DNA of 29,457 nucleotides, taken from NCBI GenBank assembly GCA_021793115.1, contig JAJYTJ010000029.1:1-29457 (forward strand), written 5' to 3'. Below are positions 1 through 7,566 of the stretch, in pieces. Origin of the DNA: Actinomycetes bacterium. Lineage in GTDB: Bacteria > Actinomycetota > Actinomycetes > Actinomycetales > Cellulomonadaceae. Made by a program: the position numbers and the translations under genes. How positions within the stretch are numbered: the stretch's first letter is position 1; each line of letters starts with the position of its first letter. Under the pieces are notes generated by a model. It did not search any database and was not told the DNA's origin. It saw nothing but the letters and a program-made list of their open reading frames with translations.

Positions 1-85
1 GCTCACGCGGTGCACGTTGGCGCGGAGCCGTGCTCGAACGGCCGGCCCGCCCCTCGGACGGTGCCTCCGCGGCGCTCTCGCTCAC
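1..85 (-). CDS. secE: Preprotein translocase subunit SecE, N-terminal part (partial)
   Basis: A GTG start at 85 opens a frame reading MSESAAEAPSEGRAG and continues off the window edge for 28 codons. AAGAGGG lies about 7 nt upstream as a ribosome binding site. The short, Ser/Ala/Arg-rich lead is what precedes the single transmembrane segment of actinobacterial SecE, but the membrane segment itself is outside the window. The assignment rests mainly on position: directly downstream of tRNA-Trp on the same strand, where secE-nusG-rplK-rplA normally follows in Actinobacteria. SecE would be the small clamp subunit of the SecYEG channel in the cytoplasmic membrane. Confidence 0.72.
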   Translation of the reverse strand, partial: MSESAAEAPSEGRAGRSSTAPRQRAPRE

Positions 86-140
86 GTGCGGCCCTCTTCT
101 GATCGCTCTCGTCGTGCCCACGGTCGGGTGACCGCGTGCG

Positions 141-213
141 CAGGGCAGACAGGACTCGAACCTGCAACCTGCGGTTTTGGAGACCGCTGCGCTACCAATT
201 GCGCCACTGCCCT
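141..213 (-). tRNA. trnW: tRNA-Trp (anticodon CCA)
   Basis: Read on the minus strand the 73-nt segment folds as a cloverleaf. The acceptor arm AGGGCAG pairs with CTGCCCT and the discriminator base is G. The D loop contains AATTGGTA, the anticodon loop reads CTCCAAA with anticodon CCA, and the T arm contains GGTTCGAGTCC. No CCA end is encoded. The neighbouring secE start on the same strand fits the usual actinobacterial order. Confidence 0.97.
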
Positions 214-367
214 ACGGCCGGACGCCCCCGCACGGGCGGTCGCCGATCGATGGATGGGCAGCCGCCAGCATGGCGGACGTCAACCGCCGGTGGACAACCA
301 TACGCGACGGGCGGCCCGGCGGTGAAACGCGGTTCCGGCCTCGAGGCGAGTGCGCGAGGATGTCGCC

Positions 368-1591
368 GTGACCCAGCAGCCGCCCGCGCCCCGCTCCCGC
401 GTCTCCGCACGGATCGGGGCGATCGCCCCTTCCGCGACCCTCGCCGTCGACGCCAAGGCGAAGGCCCTCAAGGCGGCCGGCCGGCCGGTGATCGGCTTCG
501 GCGCGGGCGAGCCGGACTTCCCGACCCCCGCCCCGATCGTCGAGGCCGCGATCGCCGCCGCCAAGGACCCCGCCAACCACAAGTACACGCCCGCGGCCGG
601 CCTGCCGGCGCTGCAGCAGGCGATCGCCGCCAAGACGCTGCGGGACTCGGGCTACGAGATCAGCCCGTCGAACGTGCTCGTCACCAACGGCGGCAAGCAG
701 GCCGTCTACCAGGCGTTCGCGACCATCGTCGACCCTGGTGACGAGGTGCTGCTGCCCGCGCCCTACTGGACCACCTACCCGGAGGCCATCCGCCTGGCGG
801 GCGGCGTGCCGGTCGAGGTCTTCGCCGGACCGGACCAGGAGTACCTCGTCACGATCGAGCAGCTCGAGGCCGCGCGCACCCCGCGCACCAAGGTGCTGCT
901 GTTCTGCTCGCCGTCCAACCCGACGGGCGCCGTGTACTCCCCCGAGCAGACGGCGGCCATCGGCCGCTGGGCGGTGGAGCACGGCATCTGGGTGATCACC
1001 GACGAGATCTACGAGCACCTGACCTACGACGACGCCGTGTTCACCCCCATCGTGCGGGCCGTGCCCGAGCTCGCGGACACCGCGATCGTGCTCAACGGCG
1101 TCGCCAAGACCTACGCCATGACGGGGTGGCGGGTCGGCTGGCTGATCGGGCCCACCGACGTGGTGCGGGCCGCGACCAACCTGCAGTCCCACCTCACGAG
1201 CAACGTCGCGAACGTGTCGCAGCGCGCGGCGATCGCGGCGCTCACCGGCGACCTGTCGGCAGTGGCGGCGATGCGTGCGGCGTTCGACCGGCGCCGCACG
1301 ACGATGATCGGCCTGCTCGAGCAGATCGACGGTGTCGTCGTGCCCCGGCCGAAGGGCGCGTTCTACGCCTACCCGTCGGTGCAGGGCGTGCTGGGCCGGA
1401 CCATCCGCGGGCAGGTCCCGACGACGTCGGCCGAGCTTGCCGCCCTGATCCTCGACCAGGTCGAGGTGGCGGTGGTGCCCGGCGAGGCGTTCGGCCCCAG
1501 CGGCTTCCTGCGACTGTCCTACGCGCTCGGCGACGCCGACCTCGCCGAGGGGGTCGGCCGGATCGTCGACCTCCTCGGCGAGGCGCGCTGA
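368..1591 (+). CDS. aspC: Pyridoxal-phosphate-dependent aspartate aminotransferase (class I, AspC/AspB type)
   Basis: Cytosolic PLP enzyme that interconverts aspartate plus 2-oxoglutarate with oxaloacetate plus glutamate. The 407-aa product has normal length for subgroup Ib. Visible motifs are the substrate loop [10 protein letters not shown] (45-54), SPSNPTG (181-187), the cofactor-binding Asp in TDEIYEH (212) and the Schiff-base lysine in [13 protein letters not shown] (K247, R255). A GTG at 350 is in frame, but GTG 368 has AGGA about 8 nt upstream and the conserved RVSARIGAI region follows at once, so 368 is preferred. The gene is divergent from tRNA-Trp and ends 12 nt from the convergent gene, leaving no room for a large terminator. 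A broader substrate range (e.g. prephenate) cannot be excluded. Confidence 0.93.
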   Translation: MTQQPPAPRSRVSARIGAIAPSATLAVDAKAKALKAAGRPVIGFGAGEPDFPTPAPIVEAAIAAAKDPANHKYTPAAGLPALQQAIAAKTLRDSGYEISPSNVLVTNGGKQAVYQAFATIVDPGDEVLLPAPYWTTYPEAIRLAGGVPVEVFAGPDQEYLVTIEQLEAARTPRTKVLLFCSPSNPTGAVYSPEQTAAIGRWAVEHGIWVITDEIYEHLTYDDAVFTPIVRAVPELADTAIVLNGVAKTYAMTGWRVGWLIGPTDVVRAATNLQSHLTSNVANVSQRAAIAALTGDLSAVAAMRAAFDRRRTTMIGLLEQIDGVVVPRPKGAFYAYPSVQGVLGRTIRGQVPTTSAELAALILDQVEVAVVPGEAFGPSGFLRLSYALGDADLAEGVGRIVDLLGEAR

Positions 1592-1603
1592 CCGCTCCGG
1601 CGC

Positions 1604-3277
1604 TCAGCAGCTGCCGGACAGCGAGCAGCCGCTGCTCGCCGGCAGCTGGCTCTGCCACCACGTCTGGTCGTCGAGCTTGCCGTCCTTCGCGAGCTGCGCG
1701 AGGTTCTTCTCCACGGTCGTCGACAGGCTGCCGACGGTCCCGAAGATCGAGACGTACCAGCCGCCGTCCTCGTTGATGGTGGTCAGCCGCAGCTGGTCCA
1801 GGCCGAGCGAGCCGAGCAGCGGCAGGTCGCTGGTGCAGGCGTGCGTCGAGCCGCCCGTCGACTCGACGGTGAGGCACCGGCCGTCGGTGGAGACCGACTG
1901 CTTGGCCCCGGAGCTGTCCGCTATGTCGAACGCCAGCTGGGTCGGCGCCACCTCGGCGGAGGAAGCGCCCCGACTCACCACCTGGAAGTCGGTGGACGTC
2001 ATGGTCAGCGTGCCGCCGCCCTTCGGGTCCTGCTTCATCGCCTGGTCGACGAAGGCCTGGCCGTAGACGTCGACGAACCGCCGCTCCGCGAGCGGCAGCG
2101 TGGCCGCCAACGGCCCGAGGTCGCCGCCGGGCACCTTCTCGAGCGCCGCGGCGAACTGCTTGGCGGCGTCGACCGGGTCCTTCGGCTTGACGGCGTCCGC
2201 CGTGGTCGGCATCGCACCGCGCGTGATGCCCTGCGAGTCCGCGAGGTACTCGCCGAGCGTCATCAGCGGGCTGACGTACCACTTGCCCTTCTCCTGCACC
2301 GTGACGAGGAACGGTGCGCCGCCCTGGAAGGCCAGGTCGTCGGCCAGGTTCAGGGTGTACGGCAGCTTCGCGGACAGCTCGTCGGACAGCTGGCTGCGCA
2401 GGTCCGCCGAGCCCGTCGCCAGCAGACCCCGGGCACTGCTCTCGGCCGCCGTCGCGACGGCGTCGGCGATGACGCCAGGATCGCCGTCCACCGTCACCGT
2501 GCCGGCCGTGATCGTCACCTTGGCCAGACCGGAGTCGAGCGTGGTGCTGCGGGTCTGCAGGCCGTCGACCGTGATCGTCAGCGAGTCGAGCGCCTTCTGC
2601 ACCGCCGCGTGGACCTTCGGGTCGCCGGTCGCCTTACGGTCCGTGAGGTCGCCGTACACCGCCTTGAAGGGTGAGAACTCGGCCGGCGACAGCGCGCCGG
2701 CCAGCGCCAACGGGTCCTTCTTGGCCACGCCGTCCAGCAGCTTGGTCACGGCGGCCTCGGGCGTGGGCGAGCCCGACAGCTTGGCGCCGACGTACGCGTA
2801 CGCCCCGACGCCGAGACCGAGGACCAGCGCGACGGCGACGCCGATGCCGACCCACATCCGGCCGCGACGCCTGCGCGTCGGCTCGGGACCGAGCAGCACC
2901 GGCATCGAGGTGTCGACGGCTCCCGGCTGGTACCCCTGCCACGACCACGAATCGGTCGCCCGCGCCGGGTCGGGCGCCGAGAGCACGGCGGGCGCGGACG
3001 CAGGCGGCAGGACCGGCGCGGCGGGCGCGGACGCGGGCGGCAGGACCGGCGCGGCGACCGACGACCGGGCGTCGAGCGCGCTGTCGACCATCGGGTCGTG
3101 CAGCGCGCGCAGCCAGTCCAGCAGCGCGGGATAGGTCGCCGGGTTGGCGGCGAGCGCCGCATGAAGGTCCGGCCGCGTCGCCGCGATCCGTGCCAGGTCC
3201 TCGCCGGACGCCTGGGGATCCGACGCCAGCCGCGCGTCGGTGTCCCAGCTGCCCCAGCCTCCGGTGCTCTCACCCAT
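1604..3277 (-). CDS. Membrane-anchored protein with N-terminal variant leucine-rich repeat and duplicated extracellular domain
   Basis: 557 aa. Residues about 14-60 (LASDP..., DLARIAATRPDLHAALAANP, YPALLDWL) match the variant leucine-rich repeat seen at the start of many actinobacterial envelope proteins. A Pro/Ala-rich linker at 75-100 holds an exact 11-residue tandem repeat. An RRRRGR stop-transfer cluster precedes one membrane helix at about 142-164, so the N-terminus should be cytoplasmic and about 390 residues outside. The outer part looks like two related halves: each starts with an AAV/AAKQF...LSPAE/LPLAE...YGD/YGQ helix pair and ends with a KWYVSPL or GWYVSIF strand. Cysteines occur near the C-terminus. 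The start at 3277 is chosen for the GGGGGC purine run just upstream. Function is unknown; a surface or cell-wall role is inference. Confidence 0.8.
   Translation of the reverse strand: MGESTGGWGSWDTDARLASDPQASGEDLARIAATRPDLHAALAANPATYPALLDWLRALHDPMVDSALDARSSVAAPVLPPASAPAAPVLPPASAPAVLSAPDPARATDSWSWQGYQPGAVDTSMPVLLGPEPTRRRRGRMWVGIGVAVALVLGLGVGAYAYVGAKLSGSPTPEAAVTKLLDGVAKKDPLALAGALSPAEFSPFKAVYGDLTDRKATGDPKVHAAVQKALDSLTITVDGLQTRSTTLDSGLAKVTITAGTVTVDGDPGVIADAVATAAESSARGLLATGSADLRSQLSDELSAKLPYTLNLADDLAFQGGAPFLVTVQEKGKWYVSPLMTLGEYLADSQGITRGAMPTTADAVKPKDPVDAAKQFAAALEKVPGGDLGPLAATLPLAERRFVDVYGQAFVDQAMKQDPKGGGTLTMTSTDFQVVSRGASSAEVAPTQLAFDIADSSGAKQSVSTDGRCLTVESTGGSTHACTSDLPLLGSLGLDQLRLTTINEDGGWYVSIFGTVGSLSTTVEKNLAQLAKDGKLDDQTWWQSQLPASSGCSLSGSC
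2988..3053 (-). repeat. 33-bp tandem duplication inside the LRV-protein linker
   Basis: Two adjacent 33-bp copies (2988-3020 and 3021-3053) differ at about one base. They encode two copies of an 11-residue APVLPPASAPA segment. The duplication keeps frame and lengthens the proline-rich linker before the membrane helix. Confidence 0.85.
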
Positions 3278-3489
3278 GGTGCCCCCTGCCCCTCGTCGTC
3301 CACCGTGTCGGCGCAAGCCTGCCGCCTAGGTCCGCGGGTGCGGGCCCGCTCGGTGCAAATCGCCACGGACGCCGGCGACGTTCACCCGTTCGGATGGACG
3401 CAACGGCCGCGGTTGCAGCATCCATCGGCAGCCATGAGCGGACAGTGAAGGACCCGGGGGCGCGGCTTGGCCCGCAGGTCGACGAGCAC

Positions 3490-3507
3490 GTCAACCGATC
3501 GGTTGAC
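3490..3507. promoter_or_regulatory. Perfect 18-bp palindrome GTCAACCGATCGGTTGAC, probable repressor operator
   Basis: The site lies 59 nt upstream of the ABC-transporter ATPase start and is a perfect inverted repeat with no spacer. Its right arm overlaps TTGACA (3503-3508), an ideal -35 hexamer for the plus strand, although no convincing -10 follows at standard spacing. Length and symmetry resemble TetR-family operators. No TetR gene lies in the window, so the regulator would be encoded elsewhere. Confidence 0.65.
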
Positions 3508-3566
3508 ACCGACGACGGCCGGTGGGTCGTCGCGGCGGACCCCACCCGCCGGGCAGTCTCGTCGTC

Positions 3567-4466
3567 ATGAACCCCACACCCCCTGCGCTCGAGGCGACCG
3601 GCCTGCACAAGCGCTACGGCGACAAGCTCGCCGTGGACGGGCTCGACCTGCACGTCGACACCGGCGAGATCGTCGCCGTCCTCGGACCCAACGGTGCCGG
3701 CAAGACCACCACCGTCGAGATCCTCGAGGGCTACCGGCACCGCGACTCCGGGCGGGTGTCGGTGCTCGGCGAGGACCCGCAGCACGCCGGCCGCGCCTGG
3801 CGCGCCCGGGTGGGGATGGTGCTCCAGGACGTCGCGGTCGGCTCCGAGTCCACCGTCGAGGAGCTCGTCGCCCACCACGCGCTGTTCTACCCGGCCCCGC
3901 GCGACGTGGACGAGGTCATCGCGGCGGTGGGCCTGCAGGACAAGCGGCGGACCCGGGCCCGGCACCTGTCCGGTGGGCAGCGCCGCCGGCTCGACGTGGC
4001 GCTCGGCGTCGTCGGGCGCCCCGAGCTGCTGTTCCTCGACGAGCCCACCACCGGGTTCGACCCCGAGGCGCGGCACGCCTTCTGGGAGCTCGTCGCCGGG
4101 CTGCGGGCGGACGGCACGACGATCCTGCTCACCACCCACTACCTCGACGAGGCCGAGCACCTGGCCGACCGCGTGGCGGTCGTCACCGCCGGTCACGTCG
4201 TCGCGCAGGGCTCGCCGGCGTCGCTCGGCGGCGCGGCCACCCACCGGGCGCGCGTCTGCTGGCTGGAGGACGGCGAGCCTCGCGAGCTGGCCACGGACAG
4301 CCCGACCGGCGTCGTCGGCGACCTCGTCGCGCGCTTCGCCGCGCTCGGCCAGGCCGAGATCCCCGGGCTGCAGGTGCTGCGGCCCAGCCTGGAAGACGTC
4401 TACCTGGAGCTGGTCGGCACGGCCGACCGCTCGTCCACCGCCGACCTCGAGGGGGCCCTGCGATGA
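3567..4466 (+). CDS. ABC transporter ATP-binding protein (DrrA/CcmA-like)
   Basis: 299-aa nucleotide-binding subunit of an ABC-2 type exporter on the inner face of the membrane. Walker A is GPNGAGKT (40-47), the signature is LSGGQ (134-138), Walker B is LLFLDEP (D158, E159), the D-loop region is TTGFDP and the switch histidine is in LLTTHYLDEAEHLADR (H191). The C-terminal SLEDVYLELVG stretch is typical of DrrA-like exporters. ATG 3567 is chosen because the domain begins there and upstream frame lacks homology. Its stop overlaps the permease start as ATGA, so the two are translationally coupled. The pair is followed by a kinase and regulator, a layout common for drug- or antimicrobial-peptide-responsive exporters. 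Substrate unknown. Confidence 0.92.
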   Translation: MNPTPPALEATGLHKRYGDKLAVDGLDLHVDTGEIVAVLGPNGAGKTTTVEILEGYRHRDSGRVSVLGEDPQHAGRAWRARVGMVLQDVAVGSESTVEELVAHHALFYPAPRDVDEVIAAVGLQDKRRTRARHLSGGQRRRLDVALGVVGRPELLFLDEPTTGFDPEARHAFWELVAGLRADGTTILLTTHYLDEAEHLADRVAVVTAGHVVAQGSPASLGGAATHRARVCWLEDGEPRELATDSPTGVVGDLVARFAALGQAEIPGLQVLRPSLEDVYLELVGTADRSSTADLEGALR

Positions 4467-5326
4467 CCGCGGCCACGATCCCCAACCCCGCCGGAACCGT
4501 CCGCACCCCCGCGCTGCCGTCGGCCCTGCGCCTCGGCGTCGCGCGCACCCGTCAGGAGCTGCGGCTGTTCGCCCGCGAGCGCGACGCGGTGTTCTTCATC
4601 TTCCTGTACCCGATCCTCATGCTCGCGATCTTCGCCACGGTCTTCGGCAAGCAGAACCCCTTCAGCGGCACCGGCGTCGACGTGACGTTCGCGCAGTACT
4701 TCCTGCCCGGGATGATCGCCACCGGCGTCATGCTGTCGAGCTTCCAGTCCCTGGCGATCTTCATCGCCGTCGAGCGCGACGAGGGGCTGCTCAAGCGGCT
4801 GCGCGGCACGCCGCTGCCGGCTTCGTCGTACTTCCTCGGCAAGGTCGGGCAGGTGCTCGTCACCTCGCTGGTGCAGACCGGGCTGCTGCTCGTGGTGGCG
4901 GCGGCGATGTTCCACGTGCCGATGCCCACCGACGCCGGCCGCTGGTGGACCTTCGCCTGGGTGCTGGTGCTGGGCACGGCCGCCGGGTCCGTGTGCGGCG
5001 TGGCGTTCTCGTCGGTGCCGCGCTCCGGCAAGTCGGCCAGCGCCGTGGTGACGCCGATCGTCCTGGTGCTCCAGTTCGTCTCCGGCGTGTTCTTCCAGTT
5101 CGACCAGCTGCCGCACTGGATGCAGGACGTCGCGTCCCTGTTCCCGCTGAAGTGGATGGCGCAGGGCATGCGCTCGGTGTTCCTGCCCGACTCGGCCGTC
5201 AGGTTCGTCGAGCCGAGCGGTTCGTGGCAGCACGGCGCGACGGCCGCGGTCCTGGCCGGATACCTCGTCGTCGGCCTGGTCCTCGGCGCCCGGACGTTCC
5301 GCTGGCTGCGCCGCGACGCCGGCTGA
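4463..5326 (+). CDS. ABC-2 type transporter permease
   Basis: 287 aa with a short cytoplasmic start and about six hydrophobic segments: FFIFLYPILMLAIFATVF, the region around FLPGMIATGVML, VTSLVQTGLLLVVAAAMF, FAWVLVLGTAAGSVCGVAF, VVTPIVLVLQFVSGVFF and LAGYLVVGLVLGART. KRLRGTPLPASSYFLGK between the second and third segments is the usual cytoplasmic coupling stretch of ABC-2 permeases. It starts inside the ATPase stop codon (ATGA) and is 33 nt upstream of the histidine kinase gene. Together with the preceding ATPase it should form a homodimeric-type exporter; what it carries is not shown by the sequence. Confidence 0.9.
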   Translation: MTAATIPNPAGTVRTPALPSALRLGVARTRQELRLFARERDAVFFIFLYPILMLAIFATVFGKQNPFSGTGVDVTFAQYFLPGMIATGVMLSSFQSLAIFIAVERDEGLLKRLRGTPLPASSYFLGKVGQVLVTSLVQTGLLLVVAAAMFHVPMPTDAGRWWTFAWVLVLGTAAGSVCGVAFSSVPRSGKSASAVVTPIVLVLQFVSGVFFQFDQLPHWMQDVASLFPLKWMAQGMRSVFLPDSAVRFVEPSGSWQHGATAAVLAGYLVVGLVLGARTFRWLRRDAG

Positions 5327-5359
5327 CGGCGGCGCCGGGAACATGGCAGGGTCGGCGTC

Positions 5360-6688
5360 ATGACGACGCAGCCGAGCGAGCCCCGCGCCGCGCGTGCTGG
5401 CTTCTGGGCTCGATCGGTGCACCTGTGGGACCGGTTCTTCTACATCGCGATGGCCCTCGTCGCGCTGTCGACCCTCGTCACGGGCGGCAGCACGCAGGCT
5501 CGGGCGGGGTCGCTGAGCTGCATCGCGCTCATCACGGTGGCCTACCCGCTGGTCGGCCGCCGAGCGCTGGCCGACGGCCGGCCCGGCCTGGCGCACGTCT
5601 ACCTCGCCCTGCTCGTCGGGCTCACGTCGCTGCAGGTCGGGTGGGACAGCCTGGGCGCGGTGCTGCTGTTCGTCGCCTACTCGCAGATCTGGTTCTTCAC
5701 CGACCGCCGCCTGCACGGCGTGCTCTGGACGATCGCGCTGAGCGCCGGGGTCGGCCTGCGCCTCGCCCTCGTCGCCCTCGCGGACCACGACAGCCTCGTC
5801 GGGGTCGCGTCGTCGATGGGGATCGCCCTCGTCTTCTCCATCGCGCTGGGCCTGTGGGTGACGCAGATGGCCGAGCAGACCGAGGTCCAGCGCGAGCTGG
5901 TGCTCCAGCTGCGGGCCGCGCAGGACGAGCTCGCCGCGACCCACCACGCGGCAGGCGTCGTCGCGGAGCGGGAGCGCATGGCGCAGGAGATCCACGACAC
6001 GCTCGCCCAGGGGTTCACCTCGGTGGTGATGCTCGCCCAGACGACCACGGCCGAGCTGGAGCGGGGGCACGCCGAGGCGGCGCTGTCGCGGGTGGCCCAG
6101 ATCGAGCAGGTCGCGCGGCAGAACCTCGCCGAGGCGCGGGCGCTGGTGGCGGCGTTCGGACCGGCGGACCTCACCGACGCGACGCTCGGGGAGGCGCTCG
6201 GCCGGCTGGCCGAGCGTCTGACGACGCAGACCACGGTGGCCGTCACGCTGCGGCCCGGGACGCACGAGGCCGCCGTCGGCCTGTCGCGCGAGGCGCAGGT
6301 GGCCCTGCTGCGCGCCGCGCAGGAGGCACTGGCGAACGTCCGCCGGCACGCCGGCGCCAGCCACGTCACGCTCGGGCTGGCCCGTGCGGGCGACGAGGTG
6401 ACGCTCGCGGTGGCCGACGACGGACGCGGCATCGCCGCGGGCGCCGCCGAGGGGCAGGGGCTGCACGGCATGCGCGAGCGCGCACGCGGCGCCGGCGGCG
6501 CCCTGCAGGTGGACAGCACGCCCGGCGTCGGCACCACCCTCCGGCTGACCGTGCCGGTAGGGGCGCCGGCCGACGAGGGTGGCGCGCCGGCCGGTGCCGC
6601 GGCGGCCGGCGAGGGCGCTCCTTCGTCGGGGTCGACCATGCCCACACCAGCGAACCAGACCGTACGACCGGAGAGAGTGGCACCGTGA
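5360..6688 (+). CDS. NarL-family membrane sensor histidine kinase (HisKA_3)
   Basis: 442 aa. About six membrane helices occupy residues 26-168 with almost no extracytoplasmic domain, so the signal is probably sensed in or at the membrane, as in DesK/LiaS-like kinases. A coiled linker follows (about 170-205), then the dimerisation/phosphoacceptor motif EIHDTLAQGF with H212. The GHKL ATPase domain shows an N box (AAQEALANVRRHA), VADDGRGI and GLHGMRERA. The C-terminal 50 residues are Ala/Gly/Pro-rich and look disordered. The stop overlaps the regulator start (GTGA). Upstream transporter genes suggest it reports on the exported compound or on transporter activity. Confidence 0.93.
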   Translation: MTTQPSEPRAARAGFWARSVHLWDRFFYIAMALVALSTLVTGGSTQARAGSLSCIALITVAYPLVGRRALADGRPGLAHVYLALLVGLTSLQVGWDSLGAVLLFVAYSQIWFFTDRRLHGVLWTIALSAGVGLRLALVALADHDSLVGVASSMGIALVFSIALGLWVTQMAEQTEVQRELVLQLRAAQDELAATHHAAGVVAERERMAQEIHDTLAQGFTSVVMLAQTTTAELERGHAEAALSRVAQIEQVARQNLAEARALVAAFGPADLTDATLGEALGRLAERLTTQTTVAVTLRPGTHEAAVGLSREAQVALLRAAQEALANVRRHAGASHVTLGLARAGDEVTLAVADDGRGIAAGAAEGQGLHGMRERARGAGGALQVDSTPGVGTTLRLTVPVGAPADEGGAPAGAAAAGEGAPSSGSTMPTPANQTVRPERVAP

Positions 6689-7311
6689 CGATCCGTGTGC
6701 TCATCGCCGACGACCACCCGGTGGTGCGGTCCGGGCTGGCCGGCATGCTCGCCGTCGAGCCGGACGTCGAGGTGGTCGGCGAGGCGGCCGACGGCGCCGC
6801 CGCGGTGAGGCTGGCGCGCAGCCTGGTGCCCGACCTGGTCCTCATGGACCTGCGGATGCCCGTGCTCGACGGCGCGGCCGCCACGGCACAGATCACCGAG
6901 GATCTGCCGGACGTCCACGTGCTGGTGCTGACCACGTACGAGACGGACACCGACATCCTGCGGGCGGTCGAGGCCGGCGCCACGGGCTACCTGCTCAAGG
7001 ACACGCCACGCGACCAGCTCGTCGCCGGCGTGCGCGCGGCGGCGCGCGGCGAGTCGGCACTGTCGCCCTCGGTGGCGCGGCGGCTGGTGCAGCAGCTGCG
7101 GGGCGACGCCGAGCGCCCCACGGCGCGTGAGCTCGAGGTGCTGTCCGGGGTGGCCCGCGGGCTGTCGAACGCCGCCATCGGGCGCGAGCTGTTCATCACC
7201 GAGGCCACCGTCAAGACGCACCTGCTGCGGGTGTTCGGCAAGCTCGGCGTCGACGACCGCACGCACGCCGTCACCGTGGCGATCCAACGGGGCATCCTGC
7301 CCGGCGCGTAA
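6685..7311 (+). CDS. NarL/LuxR-family response regulator
   Basis: 208 aa DNA-binding partner of the adjacent kinase. The receiver domain has the acidic pair D9/D10, phosphoacceptor D55 in LVLMDLRMP, the Thr switch in LTTYET and K105 in GYLLKD. The C-terminal LuxR helix-turn-helix runs from about 145 to 205 (TARELEVLSGVARGLSNAAIGRE, then TEATVKTHL). The GTG start is inside the kinase stop (GTGA) with a GAGAGAG ribosome site upstream. It is the last gene of the four-gene operon and probably controls that operon. Confidence 0.94.
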   Translation: MTIRVLIADDHPVVRSGLAGMLAVEPDVEVVGEAADGAAAVRLARSLVPDLVLMDLRMPVLDGAAATAQITEDLPDVHVLVLTTYETDTDILRAVEAGATGYLLKDTPRDQLVAGVRAAARGESALSPSVARRLVQQLRGDAERPTARELEVLSGVARGLSNAAIGRELFITEATVKTHLLRVFGKLGVDDRTHAVTVAIQRGILPGA

Positions 7312-7374
7312 CCCCGCTCCCCCTCCGCGCCCGCTGACACCCCGATCCCGCTACCCCCTCGTCTTCGCCGCGCC

Positions 7375-7446
7375 CGCGAGATGGGCACGTCGCCGCGAGA
7401 TGGGCACGTCCGGGTGCCCATCTCGCGTCCATGTGCCCCTCTCGGC
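7375..7446. repeat. Nested inverted repeats built on CGCGAGATGGGCAC (REP-like or terminator)
   Basis: Two direct copies of CGCGAGATGGGCACGTC (7375-7391 and 7394-7410) are followed by two inverted copies (GTGCCCATCTCGCG at 7414-7427 and GTGCCCCTCTCGG at 7433-7445). The inner pair forms a perfect 14-bp stem with a 6-nt loop. The outer pair can extend it with one mismatch. It sits 63 nt after the response-regulator stop, so it may end that operon, but no T tract follows. A dispersed palindromic element is the alternative. Confidence 0.75.
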
Positions 7447-7474
7447 GGCGGCCCTCGGCCGGGGCAGGGCGGGG

Positions 7475-7542
7475 GGCAGGCGGCAGGGGGCAGGCGGCAG
7501 GCGGCAGGCGGCAGGCGGCAGGCGGTGGGGGGTGGGGGGTGG
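7475..7542 (+). repeat. GGCAGGC 7-nt minisatellite followed by G-runs
   Basis: Roughly seven tandem copies of a GGCAGGC-type heptamer run to about 7524. They are followed by TGGGGGGTGGGGGGTGG up to 7542. The plus strand has many closely spaced runs of two to six guanines and could form a G-quadruplex immediately upstream of the next gene's promoter. Confidence 0.8.
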
Positions 7543-7553
7543 CGAACGTCACG

Positions 7554-7559
7554 CATACT
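7554..7559 (+). promoter_or_regulatory. Candidate -10 element CATACT for a leaderless transcript
   Basis: CATACT ends 7 nt before the ATG at 7567, placing the expected transcription start at or next to the A of the start codon. There is no ribosome binding site upstream. Both points fit a leaderless mRNA, which is common in Actinobacteria. The -35 region falls inside the end of the G-rich repeat. Confidence 0.45.
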
Positions 7560-7566
7560 TGCGGCC

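Noticed and set aside
141..213. tRNA-Trp as an integration site for a mobile element
   Set aside because: No integrase and no direct repeat of the tRNA 3' end were found in the window.
212..1192. Long minus-strand open frame opposite aspC
   Set aside because: Arg/Gly/His-rich translation without motifs, typical of a shadow frame in very GC-rich DNA; the plus strand has the complete aminotransferase.
3694..7311. 1205-codon plus-strand frame spanning the exporter operon
   Set aside because: Only its last part is real (response regulator). The remainder is the wrong frame of the ATPase, permease and kinase genes, with Arg/Pro-rich nonsense composition.
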